Assembly: GCF_035958815.1 (NCBI RefSeq)
Contig: NZ_CP108383.1
Coordinates: 6,696,001-6,760,000, forward strand
DNA from: Nocardia sp. NBC_01327
GTDB taxonomy: Bacteria > Actinomycetota > Actinomycetes > Mycobacteriales > Mycobacteriaceae
Direction: 5' to 3'
DNA length: 64,000 nucleotides
The notes under the pieces were generated by a model. The model saw only the letters and a list, made by a program, of their open reading frames with translations, was not told the origin of the DNA and ran no database searches. Within the stretch, counting starts at the first letter, position 1. Every line of letters starts with the position of its first letter. This document shows positions 34,451 through 42,229 of this stretch, in pieces. Made by a program: the position numbers and the translations under genes.

Positions 34451-34789
34451 GTGCAGGGCGGGGGTTGGACCGTGTTGGATGGGTGGGTGACATTGCCACG
34501 TAAGGGAACTCGGGTGCTTGCCCTGGATGGGGAGCGGTATCGGTGGGTTGTTTCGTCTAGTGATCTGCCCAATTTGCGGTTTGTGATCGAGGCCGAGGAT
34601 GTGAATGGGCAGCGGGTGGTGGTTGGAGTGGATGATGGGTCGGTGATTACGCCGGCGCTGGTGAGCAGGGCTGTGGCGGAGGCGCTTCGTGCGGGGTGGA
34701 CGCCGCAGGAGCGTGGTCCGCAGTTGCATTTCCGGCTCGAGGGAGAGCAGTTTGTGCCGCACGGGGTGGGAGGCGGGTGGCCGGCCTGA
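34451..34789 (+). CDS. Small conserved actinobacterial protein of the 'VDG-x2-YRW' type
   Basis: About 112 residues from ATG/GTG starts near 34451-34481, the exact one not decided by a ribosome site. The segment LPRKGTRVLALDGERYRWVV followed by ITPALVSRAVAEALRAGWTP matches the layout of a small family seen often in Streptomyces and Nocardia (a beta-rich part with YRW, then VTP...V..AI..GW.P). No function known for it. It lies 48 bases after the resolvase-like gene and could be transcribed with it. Confidence 0.65.
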   Translation: MQGGGWTVLDGWVTLPRKGTRVLALDGERYRWVVSSSDLPNLRFVIEAEDVNGQRVVVGVDDGSVITPALVSRAVAEALRAGWTPQERGPQLHFRLEGEQFVPHGVGGGWPA

Positions 34790-34869
34790 GGGTATTCGGT
34801 GTCTGAGGGTTCGGCTCGAGGTGCGGGCAATACCTGACGGGGCGGGTCGGGGCGGCGACTATTGCGGGT

Positions 34870-35697
34870 ATGACCCAGATCGCGTCCTCTCCTGATCAGG
34901 TGGTGGCTCAGCGCTACCGCGACCCGGCACCGACTGCGCCTGCGGGCTGGAATCCGGTGCTGCAGGTGCTGCACGAGCATCGGTCGGTGCGCCGGTATCT
35001 GAGCGATCCGGTGCCGGATGCTGTACTCCGACTGCTTGTTTCGGCGGCACAGTCCGCGCCGACCTCCTCCAATCTGCAGGTGTGGAGTGTGATCGCGGTT
35101 CGCGATCCGGAGCGGAAGGCACGGCTCGCGGCACTGGCCGGCGATCAGGAGCACATTCGGCAGGCACCGGTACTGCTGGTGTGGACGGCCGATCTGGCGC
35201 GGTTGCGCGGGCTGGCGGCCGAGCGTGCGGTTCCGCTGGACGGGGCCGACTATCTCGAGTCGAGCTATGTGGCGTTTCTGGACGCGGCGCTGGCGGCACA
35301 GAATGCGGTGGTCGCGGCGGAATCGCTGGGGCTGGGCACCGTCTATATCGGCGCGATTCGCAATAACCCCGAGCAGGTGGCGGCCGAATTGTCCTTGCCG
35401 CCTGGGGTTTTCGCGGTGGTCGGCTTGGTCGTGGGCACTCCGGACCCGAGCGAGGACGCGCGTGTGAAGCCGCGCCTGCCGCAGGCCGCGGTGCTGCACG
35501 AGGAAACCTACGATGCGAGCGGGCAGAGCGCGCATGTGGCGGAGTACGAGACGCGCATCGCGGAGTTCTACGCCGAACAGCAACTCGACCACTCCTGGAC
35601 CGACCGGGTGCTGTCCCGCCTCGGCTCGGCCGCCGCCCTCAAGGGACGCGACCGGCTGCGCGATCAGCTTACGGCCCAGGGCTTTCCGCTGCACTGA
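34870..35697 (+). CDS. NfsA/FRP-type FMN-dependent NADPH oxidoreductase (nitroreductase)
   Basis: 275 residues. FMN-binding LHEHRSVRRYLSDPVPD (Arg/Ser ligands near 40-47), SAAQSAPTSSNLQVWSVI near 58, and LGLGTVYIGAIRNNPEQV near 160 with FAVVGLVVGTP after it; the C-terminal helix ends KGRDRLRDQLTAQGF. This is the NfsA/FRP branch, reducing flavins, nitroarenes or quinones with NADPH. It overlaps the 3' end of the MmyB-like regulator by 29 bases on the opposite strand. Confidence 0.9.
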   Translation: MTQIASSPDQVVAQRYRDPAPTAPAGWNPVLQVLHEHRSVRRYLSDPVPDAVLRLLVSAAQSAPTSSNLQVWSVIAVRDPERKARLAALAGDQEHIRQAPVLLVWTADLARLRGLAAERAVPLDGADYLESSYVAFLDAALAAQNAVVAAESLGLGTVYIGAIRNNPEQVAAELSLPPGVFAVVGLVVGTPDPSEDARVKPRLPQAAVLHEETYDASGQSAHVAEYETRIAEFYAEQQLDHSWTDRVLSRLGSAAALKGRDRLRDQLTAQGFPLH

Positions 35698-36547
35698 GCC
35701 GCGGTGCGCCGGTGTCGTCCACACCCAGATTGGCGAGCAGTCGAAGGTTGTCCGCAACGATGCTGCCCGGTTCCGGAGCCAAGGTGATCAGCTCCTGACC
35801 GGAGCCGTCCGGCAGCATGAACCGCTCCTGATGCAGGGTGATCACGCCGACCATCGGATGCCGAAAGCGTTGCGCCCCATGGCCGCGCACGCTGACCTCG
35901 GCGGCGGCCCACAGTTCGCTGAACCGGCGGCTGCCGATGGACAGCTCACCGATGAGCGCGGCCAGTTCCGGGTCATCGGGGAACTCCCCCGCGGCATGAC
36001 GAAGGTGGGCCACGCTGTCGGCGGTGCACGAGGATCGATCGGCGTACAGCTCGAAGCGGTCGGCGTCGAGAAAGATCATCCGAGCGAGATTGCGTTCCGC
36101 GACCGGCATCTGGTCCAGATCGCAGTACAGCAGACCTGCCAGACGGTTGTAGGCCAGCACGTCGATGCGGTGGTTGAGGATCAGCGCCGGATAGTCCGAC
36201 ATGGAGTCCAGCAGTCGTCGCAGTTGCGGTCGGACCACGGTCGGATAGCCGGCCCGCTGCGGCCGGCGGCTGCGCTGTTTGACCAGCCTGTGCAGGTGCT
36301 CACGGGCCACCTCGTCCAGTTGCAGCACCCGCGAGAGCGCATCCAGCACCTGCTCCGACGGTTGTGTCGCCCGGCCCTGTTCGAGCCGGGTGTAGTAATC
36401 GACGCTCACACCCGCCAGCTGCGCCAGTTCCTCGCGTCGCAAACCGGTCACCTTGCGGCGGCCACCGCCGGTGACGCCGGCCGATTCCGGCGACACCCGC
36501 GCTCGGCGCGACTGTAGGAACACGCTGAGGTCGCCGAGATCATCCAT
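35669..36547 (-). CDS. Helix-turn-helix regulator with MmyB-like ligand-binding domain
   Basis: 292 residues from ATG at 36547. HTH in residues 8-70 (KVTGLRREELAQLAGVSVDYYTRLEQGR, the family hallmark with GLRREELA), then a MmyB-like PAS-fold domain (about 100-275: YPALILNHRIDVLAYNRLAGLLY). These proteins bind small hydrophobic ligands and usually control an adjacent, divergent oxidoreductase or SDR. Here the divergent gene is the NQO1-like flavoprotein (122 bases away), its likely target, and the nitroreductase converges at the other end. Confidence 0.88.
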   Translation of the reverse strand: MDDLGDLSVFLQSRRARVSPESAGVTGGGRRKVTGLRREELAQLAGVSVDYYTRLEQGRATQPSEQVLDALSRVLQLDEVAREHLHRLVKQRSRRPQRAGYPTVVRPQLRRLLDSMSDYPALILNHRIDVLAYNRLAGLLYCDLDQMPVAERNLARMIFLDADRFELYADRSSCTADSVAHLRHAAGEFPDDPELAALIGELSIGSRRFSELWAAAEVSVRGHGAQRFRHPMVGVITLHQERFMLPDGSGQELITLAPEPGSIVADNLRLLANLGVDDTGAPRLSAAESPGP

Positions 36548-36668
36548 ACCTCCCAGTATGCGCAGGCGCGGCCGGGACATCGGTGGCCCTGTCAGTCCCA
36601 GGGAACCCGGGTCCGGTGGATACGCAAGTCTCTGGTGGCTGCCCCGCATCGGCCACAGGATCGCTGAC

Positions 36669-37445
36669 ATGAACGTACTGATCGTCTACGCGCACCCCGA
36701 CCCGAAATCACTGACCGGATCGCTGAAGGACTTCGCCGTCGACGCCCTGCGCGCGGACGGCCACGAGGTCGCGGTCACGGACCTGTATGCCATGAAATGG
36801 CAAGCGGCAGCGCACTTCACCGACTTCGACGGCATTACGGGTCCGGATTTCATGTCCGCCTCCGGGGAGGCCTACCGGTCCGATCGGCTGATCGCGGAGG
36901 TGCGCGCCGAACAGCAGAAGCTGCTCGACGCCGACCTGGTCATCCTGCAGTTCCCGCTGTGGTGGTTCACCATGCCCGCGATCCTCAAGGGCTGGATCGA
37001 CCGCGTCTTCACCTACGACTTCGCCTACGGCGCACAGGTTTCGCGCTACGGCGCGGGACCGTTCACCGGTAAACGCGCTCTGGTCGCCACCACCGTGGGC
37101 GGCAGAATCGGGCACTACACCGACCGCGGAGTCAACGGCCCCATCGACGACCTACTGTTCCCGATCAATCACGGCGTGCTGTCCTTCACCGGGTTCGATG
37201 TCCTGCCCCCGTTCGTCGCGCACAGCGCGGTCCACCTGAACGACCAGCGCTACACCGAGATTGCCGAAAGCTACCGGCAACACCTCGCGACCGCGTTCAC
37301 CGCCGAACCGATTCCCTACCGCTCGGAATCGGGCGGCGACTACGCGGGCCTGACCTATCAGGACGGTTCGGAGCTCGTGCCGGGTCGAGAACCCCACGGC
37401 ACCAGCGGATTCGCACTCCACATCGCTGCCCCGGGCCAGCGGTGA
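36669..37445 (+). CDS. NQO1-like NAD(P)H-dependent oxidoreductase (flavodoxin fold)
   Basis: 258 residues from ATG at 36669. MNVLIVYAHPDPKSLTGSLK is the classical start of the flavodoxin-like NADPH-quinone reductase family; FPLWWFTMPAILKGWIDRVF near 97-116 is the other signature. It transfers two electrons from NAD(P)H to quinones, avoiding semiquinone radicals. Divergent from the MmyB-like regulator, which probably responds to the quinone or an oxidised ligand. A strong hairpin follows 68 bases after the stop. Confidence 0.92.
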   Translation: MNVLIVYAHPDPKSLTGSLKDFAVDALRADGHEVAVTDLYAMKWQAAAHFTDFDGITGPDFMSASGEAYRSDRLIAEVRAEQQKLLDADLVILQFPLWWFTMPAILKGWIDRVFTYDFAYGAQVSRYGAGPFTGKRALVATTVGGRIGHYTDRGVNGPIDDLLFPINHGVLSFTGFDVLPPFVAHSAVHLNDQRYTEIAESYRQHLATAFTAEPIPYRSESGGDYAGLTYQDGSELVPGREPHGTSGFALHIAAPGQR

Positions 37446-37512
37446 CGCTGGTGGCATCAGCAAACGCGAATCGTGCGTACCCACCCATGACGGTGACGTG
37501 AACGTGGCGCCG

Positions 37513-37565
37513 ACCAGGAACTGGTGGCGGGATCTTCTCGACGTTTACCGCCCTCAGTTCCTGGT
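37513..37565 (+). promoter_or_regulatory. Long hairpin between NQO1-like and EamA genes
   Basis: ACCAGGAACTG (37513-37523) pairs perfectly with CAGTTCCTGGT (37555-37565); after a two-base internal mismatch GGCGG (37526-37530) pairs with CCGCC (37548-37552), leaving a 17-base loop. That is a stem of about 17 pairs. No T-run follows, so it is not a classical terminator. It could be an attenuator, an RNase processing site or a small palindromic repeat. Confidence 0.6.
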
Positions 37566-37710
37566 GAGCGTCGTTTCAGTTGTCGGAGAGGGGCATGAGG
37601 TGTCGACGCGGCCTGTGCGGTGACGAACTGCGCGGATGTTGGGGACCGGCCGGGCCGGTGGTGGGGAAATCCGGTGGTGCGGTCCGTGATCACGTGGTCA
37701 CACTGCACTG

Positions 37711-38673
37711 GTGGCGCGGAGGGAAGAGGCTGGGCGAGTATCGATCCGAACCCGGGCGACCGGGTGGAGTCTGACCTCGTGGGTGTTGTTCGCCGGTTCC
37801 GGGCCGTTGGCCAAAGCGGTGATGATGGCGGGCTGGCCTGCGGCGGCGGTGACTTCGGCGCGGATCGTGTTGGCGGCGGGGCTGCTGGTGCCGCTCGTTG
37901 CGGTGGTGCGGCCACGGGCGCTGCGATTCCGCCGTGCCGATCTGTGGCTGCTACTCGGGTACGGAATTCTCGGCGTCGCGGGGGTGCAATTGCTGTTCTT
38001 CGTTGCGGTGGCACGGGTTCCGGTCGGGGTGGCGATGGTGCTGGTCAATCTTGCGCCGGCGTTGGTCGCGCTCTGGGTGCAGGTGGTGCGGCGCACTCGA
38101 CTGCCCGGAACGGCGTGGCTGGGCATCGGATTCGCCGTGCTCGGATTGGCCCTGGTCGCACAGATCTGGCAGGGCGCCCGGTTGGACCTGCTCGGCATTG
38201 CCGCCGGTCTGGGCTCGGCGATCTGCTCGGCCGGATACTTCCTGCTCGGCGAACACGGTGCGAGCAGGCACGACCCGATCGGGCTGACCGCTGCCGGATT
38301 GGCTATCGGCGCAATGGTAGTGGCGGTTTTCGCCCCGCCTTGGACGCTGCCCGCGGCACTACTTTCCGCGCCGGCCGTACTGGGTGATCTACGAACGCCG
38401 GTCTGGCCGGTGCTGCTGATCCTGGCGGTGGCCGGCACCGTGCTGCCCTACCTGGCCGGGCTTCGCGCCCTGCGCGATCTGCCCTCGGCATCGGCCAGCG
38501 TACTGGCCGTGGTGGAACCTGTGGTGGCCGCCGCACTGGCCTGGCTACTGCTCGGCCAATCGCTCGGACTGATGCAGATGATGGGCGCTGTGATCATGCT
38601 GACGGGCGCAATGCTGGTGCAGCTGACCATGTCCGACACCGCTCCCGCCATATCGAACCGGACGCGGCGGTAG
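37711..38673 (+). CDS. EamA-family (DMT) exporter
   Basis: 320 residues from GTG at 37711 with ten predicted membrane helices in two five-helix EamA repeats; VGVAMVLVNLAPALVALWV and SASASVLAVVEPVVAAALAW are the equivalent repeat helices. Members export small molecules such as amino acids or drug-like compounds. The start lacks a clear Shine-Dalgarno site, so the true start could be slightly downstream. It stands alone after a 265-base gap containing the hairpin. Confidence 0.85.
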   Translation: MARREEAGRVSIRTRATGWSLTSWVLFAGSGPLAKAVMMAGWPAAAVTSARIVLAAGLLVPLVAVVRPRALRFRRADLWLLLGYGILGVAGVQLLFFVAVARVPVGVAMVLVNLAPALVALWVQVVRRTRLPGTAWLGIGFAVLGLALVAQIWQGARLDLLGIAAGLGSAICSAGYFLLGEHGASRHDPIGLTAAGLAIGAMVVAVFAPPWTLPAALLSAPAVLGDLRTPVWPVLLILAVAGTVLPYLAGLRALRDLPSASASVLAVVEPVVAAALAWLLLGQSLGLMQMMGAVIMLTGAMLVQLTMSDTAPAISNRTRR

Positions 38674-38713
38674 CGGTGATCGGCCCGCACGCAGCGAGCC
38701 GATCCGCCCGGGT

Positions 38714-38809
38714 TCACCAGCCGGAGCCGGAACCGCCTGATCCGGTGTTGGCCAGAATGGTGCCGATGATCATTTGGGCGAGCCCGGCGACAGAGCCAAG
38801 AAATTCCAC
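38714..38809 (-). CDS. 31-residue hydrophobic peptide
   Basis: GTG at 38809 has GGAGG six to ten bases upstream (within AGCGGAGGACATC). The peptide begins MEFLGSVAGLAQMIIGTILA, an amphipathic hydrophobic helix, and ends in a Gly/Ser tail (GSGGSGSGW). Size and helix resemble small membrane-active or porin-like peptides of mycolata, an impression without search. It would be transcribed from the AT-rich region 38870-38930. Confidence 0.4.
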   Translation of the reverse strand: MEFLGSVAGLAQMIIGTILANTGSGGSGSGW

Positions 38810-38952
38810 GATGTCCTCCGCTATCTCCTCCGCCGATTGTCCGGCGGTAGCCGTGAACCTAACCCAGCAAACTTCTGGAAGACAGATGTTTCATAAAATT
38901 CGGTTTGGCTATGACCGGACGTCCGATCGCACCTCAGGGCCCGCGGTAGGGG

Positions 38953-39816
38953 TCAGTTCGCGGTGATGAGTCCTGCGAGGACCGCACGCAGCGGGGTGGG
39001 GGTGCGGCCCAGGAGGCTGCCGAGAGCTGTTCCCGTAGTGGTGAATTCGCCGTTTCGGGAGGCGTGGAACATGCCGAGCAACATGGTGGCCTGGGATGCG
39101 GGGACGCCGTGATCGATCAGACCGGCTACCCATTCTTCGTCGTCGATGACAACCCGGTGAATGGGACGGCCGGTGAGGTCGGTGAGGATTGCGGCAATGT
39201 CTTTGAGGTCCAGGGCGTTCGGGGCGGTCAGCGGTGGGGTGGGGCCGTCGAAGCAGGGGTCTTCAGTGAGGATGCGGGCGATGGCGGCGGCGAGGTCGCC
39301 ATGGGTGGTCCAGGAGACCGGGCCGTCGGCGGGGGCGGCGAGTTCGCCGGTTTCGAGGGCGCGGCCCAGTAGCAGGGGGACGGTGCTGGCGTAGAAACCG
39401 TTGCGGAGCGATGTGCAGGGGGTGCCGGTTTCGGCGAGATAGCGCTCGGTGGCGGCGTGGTCGGGCATGGGGGCGAAGAGCGAATCAGCGGCTGCGCCTT
39501 GGTGACTGGTGTAGAGGATGCGCGCTGCGCCCGCAGCGCAGGCGGCATCGATCGCCGCGGTGTGCCGAGCGACAGCGGAACCGCCGGTTTCATTGGACGA
39601 GATGAGGAGCAGCTGCGTGGCGCCCTCGAATGCCGAAACAAGGGAATCGGGGGCGGCGAAGTCGCCCTGGCGAACGCGCACGCCTCGTGCGGCGAGGTCT
39701 GCGGCGCGGGCGGTATCGCGAACGCTGACACCGATGCGGTCCGCCGGAATCCGCTCGAGCAACTGCTGGACTATCTGCGAGCCGAGGGTGCCGGTGGCAC
39801 CGGTAACGATGATCAT
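38953..39816 (-). CDS. NmrA-like SDR (QorB-type NAD(P)H reductase)
   Basis: 287 residues beginning MIIVTGATGTLGSQIV (Rossmann motif). Further family points are VRQGDFAAPDSL, ILYTSHQGAAADSL and LRNGFYASTVPLLLG. Such proteins are atypical SDRs related to QorB, using NADPH on quinones. It is divergent from a TetR regulator, with two inverted repeats in the 89-base gap, so it is probably repressed by that regulator and induced by its ligand. Confidence 0.88.
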   Translation of the reverse strand: MIIVTGATGTLGSQIVQQLLERIPADRIGVSVRDTARAADLAARGVRVRQGDFAAPDSLVSAFEGATQLLLISSNETGGSAVARHTAAIDAACAAGAARILYTSHQGAAADSLFAPMPDHAATERYLAETGTPCTSLRNGFYASTVPLLLGRALETGELAAPADGPVSWTTHGDLAAAIARILTEDPCFDGPTPPLTAPNALDLKDIAAILTDLTGRPIHRVVIDDEEWVAGLIDHGVPASQATMLLGMFHASRNGEFTTTGTALGSLLGRTPTPLRAVLAGLITAN

Positions 39817-39862
39817 GCTCTGCCTCTTTCAACTGTTATCGCTGGAATCATATTCACGTTAG

Positions 39863-39901
39863 CACTGATAAATCAGTGATAGCAACGATGCGTTATCGTT
39901 G
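39863..39901. promoter_or_regulatory. Two operators of the TetR regulator
   Basis: CACTGAT-aa-ATCAGTG (39863-39878) and CAACGAT-gcgtt-ATCGTTG (39883-39901) are both perfect 7-base inverted repeats. The second ends four bases before the tetR ATG at 39906 and the first lies 46 bases from the SDR start. The half-sites share GAT/ATC but spacers differ (2 and 5 bases), so one may be the TetR site and the other that of a second protein. Confidence 0.6.
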
Positions 39902-39905
39902 TTAC

Positions 39906-40637
39906 ATGTCGGACGCCAAAACAGGCAGTAGCAGCAGGGACGAGACGCGCGCACAGCTCGTGGAGGTCGCCGCACAGCTGATTCGCGAGCACGGTGCGGC
40001 CGCTGTCACCACGCGCGCCGTCGCGCAGGCGGCCGGTGTGCAGGCACCGACGATCTATCGGCTGTTCGGCGATAAGGACGGGCTGCTCGATGCCGTCACC
40101 GAGCACGTCTTCGCCGCCTATATCGCCGGGAAGAAGCTCACCGAAGACGACAGCGACCCGGTCGTCGCACTGCACGCGGGCTGGGACACGCATATCGGCT
40201 TCGGGCTGGCCAACGCGGCGCTGTTCGGGCTGATCAATGATCCTGCCCGCAATGCCGGAACCTCCGCGGCCAACACCGCGGGCGTGGCGGTGCTGCGCGC
40301 GCGCGTGCATCGGGTGGCGGCGATCGGCCGGCTCCGAGTGCCCGAGCGCCGCGCGGTGGAGCTGATTCGCGCCGCGGGCACGGGCACGGTCCTCGCCCTG
40401 CTGTCCGTGCCGGAGCAGGATCGGGATCTCGACCTCGCGGATGCCATGTTCGACGCGGTGATGCGGTCGATCCTCACCGATGCGCCCGCACTCGCCGAGG
40501 ACAGCCCGACTGCGGCGGCGGTCGCCTTCCGCACTGTGGTGCCGGAACTGCCGATGCTCACCGCGACCGAGCGCGCGCTGATGTCGGAGTGGCTCGACCG
40601 TGCCACCGCCTCGCAGCAGAGCGGCCGACCGGCCTGA
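39906..40637 (+). CDS. TetR-family transcriptional regulator
   Basis: 243 residues from ATG at 39906 (an earlier in-frame Met would start inside the operator). HTH in residues 14-60 (TRAQLVEVAAQLIREHGAAAVTTRAVAQAAGVQAPTIYRLFGDKD, in pieces), then a ligand-binding domain. Divergent from the QorB-like SDR and probably its repressor and its own. The ribosome site is weak, so the mRNA may be leaderless or nearly so. Confidence 0.9.
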   Translation: MSDAKTGSSSRDETRAQLVEVAAQLIREHGAAAVTTRAVAQAAGVQAPTIYRLFGDKDGLLDAVTEHVFAAYIAGKKLTEDDSDPVVALHAGWDTHIGFGLANAALFGLINDPARNAGTSAANTAGVAVLRARVHRVAAIGRLRVPERRAVELIRAAGTGTVLALLSVPEQDRDLDLADAMFDAVMRSILTDAPALAEDSPTAAAVAFRTVVPELPMLTATERALMSEWLDRATASQQSGRPA

Positions 40638-40641
40638 GCGG

Positions 40642-41277
40642 TCAGGCCGGTTTGCTGTGCATGTCGAGGCCGGCCACAAACGCGGCCGCTTCCCGATGGG
40701 AGCGCACTCGGACGAATTCGATGTGCCCGTACACCGGGTCAGCCTGCGCGGTCAGATATTGCGCGCGATTCTTGGCGTGAGTTGTCCACGCCCACATGAT
40801 CACCGACTGCTCCGGATCGAGCGAGAACAAATTGGTCCAGCGTTCCCGATTGCCGTTCCACAGTTCGCGCCTGGCCAGCGCACGGCCCAGGGTCCGCTTG
40901 ACGATCTGCGCCATCACCAATGGACGCGGCAGATCGAACCAGATCACGGTGTCCGCCCGGGCCCAGACCAGGTCGCCGACCTTGCTGCGATAGTTCCCGT
41001 CCGCCACCCAGCCGGGCTGGGCGATCAACTCGGTGACCACGGCCCGGAATTCCTTGTCGGGCAGCTGGGTCCAATCGGCCTGGTGATAGAGGGCATCCAA
41101 TTCGATATGCGGAATCCCCAGCTGCAGCGAAATGCGCCGCGCCAGTGAACTCTTTCCCGAACCGGAGGTCCCCACCACCGAAATCCGCCGCGTGCTGCCC
41201 ACCAGAGCATTATCCACGGGGTTGCCCGGGCGGCGGCGCACGACCCAATCACGCACTACGGCTGCGATATCGAGCAT
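40642..41277 (-). CDS. P-loop kinase-like protein (FlaR/topology-modulation type)
   Basis: 211 residues from ATG at 41277. Walker A VGTSGSGKSSLARRISLQLG at about 36-43 of the loop, then DALYHQADWTQLPDKEF and VADGNYRSKV, typical of the 'AAA / adenylate-kinase-like' group once called DNA topology modulation protein FlaR. Likely a nucleotide or small-molecule kinase; the substrate is unknown. It converges on the TetR gene (4 bases apart) and is divergent from an unknown gene. Confidence 0.75.
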   Translation of the reverse strand: MLDIAAVVRDWVVRRRPGNPVDNALVGSTRRISVVGTSGSGKSSLARRISLQLGIPHIELDALYHQADWTQLPDKEFRAVVTELIAQPGWVADGNYRSKVGDLVWARADTVIWFDLPRPLVMAQIVKRTLGRALARRELWNGNRERWTNLFSLDPEQSVIMWAWTTHAKNRAQYLTAQADPVYGHIEFVRVRSHREAAAFVAGLDMHSKPA

Positions 41278-41313
41278 TGGCGGCACCCACCCGGGCGCGC
41301 TAGCCTCGTGCGC

Positions 41314-41961
41314 ATGGGGCTGGCTGTGGCAACGCATGTACTCGCTGACGCATTGAAGGACGGTGACGACCCCGAGCACCTCGAGTATCTGCGGGAGCAG
41401 TTCCGTGCGATCAACGATCTGCTTGCCGGGGAAGGACTTCCGGCGCATTCCGAGGCCGAGGTCCACGGGACCGCGAGCCGGCGGAGTCGACTGGGCGGCG
41501 TGCCCTACAGCTTTGTGCACTATCTGCGGCGCGCGTACGCGCGGGCGCACGAGAAGCCCGATGAGGCGCTGACACCGGTTGCCGCCGGCGAGAATCCCGC
41601 CGACGATCCGGCGGTCGATCAGCTCACCTATATGTTCGAGTCGCATCTGCTCTGCCACTCGGACTGCGAAGGCTATTACGTGCCGGTCGATTTCACGGAA
41701 GTTCTCTTCCCTGACGATGATTCGGGGCTACCCGGCGGCATGGTCGGATCGAGCAATGCACTGATGCGCGAACTCGTCTACGTCGCACCGTATCTCGGCA
41801 TCACACTCATCGACGGCGAGTTGCCCGACGCCGAAATCGACAGGCTGTGTGAAGAATTCGACGACGACAGCCCGCTGTACCGCGAGAAGGAGACCTGGCT
41901 GCTCTTCTACGAGGCAGCCCGCGTCTCCCTCGAGAACCACACCGTCATCACCTTCTGCTGA
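41314..41961 (+). CDS. Uncharacterised protein, 215 aa
   Basis: ATG at 41314 lies ten bases after TAGCCT (41299-41304), a -10-like hexamer, so the transcript is probably leaderless. The protein is acidic, without signal peptide or membrane segment. Recognisable stretches: LEYLREQFRAINDLLAGEGL, VPYSFVHYLRRAYA, HSDCEGYYVPVDFTEVLFPD, LLFYEAARVSLENHTVI. I know no function; the layout suggests a soluble stand-alone enzyme-like fold or a toxin-immunity-type protein, both speculative. Confidence 0.7.
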   Translation: MGLAVATHVLADALKDGDDPEHLEYLREQFRAINDLLAGEGLPAHSEAEVHGTASRRSRLGGVPYSFVHYLRRAYARAHEKPDEALTPVAAGENPADDPAVDQLTYMFESHLLCHSDCEGYYVPVDFTEVLFPDDDSGLPGGMVGSSNALMRELVYVAPYLGITLIDGELPDAEIDRLCEEFDDDSPLYREKETWLLFYEAARVSLENHTVITFC

Positions 41962-42229
41962 CTGCCCGGCGATCAGCGCGGACTGAGCCGGATCATGGTT
42001 CCGGGGATCACCCACAGCGCCAACGAACCCTTACGCGCCCCGCGACTGCCTGCCTTCTGTGTCATGCCACCAACGCCGATAACCCCTCCCCCACCAGCGC
42101 TTCTCGATTCCTGACCGGTCCCGCCCCGACTCACCTCAGGCGGAAGTCGGGGCGGGTGCAGATCCAGCACTACGAGAAGAGTTGCGCCCGTAGGTAATCG
42201 GCAGTTCGAGCGGAGGCTGGGATTGCGGG

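Noticed and set aside
37580-37774. Small plus-strand ORF before the EamA gene
   Set aside because: Overlaps the EamA start in another frame, has no ribosome site or recognisable content.
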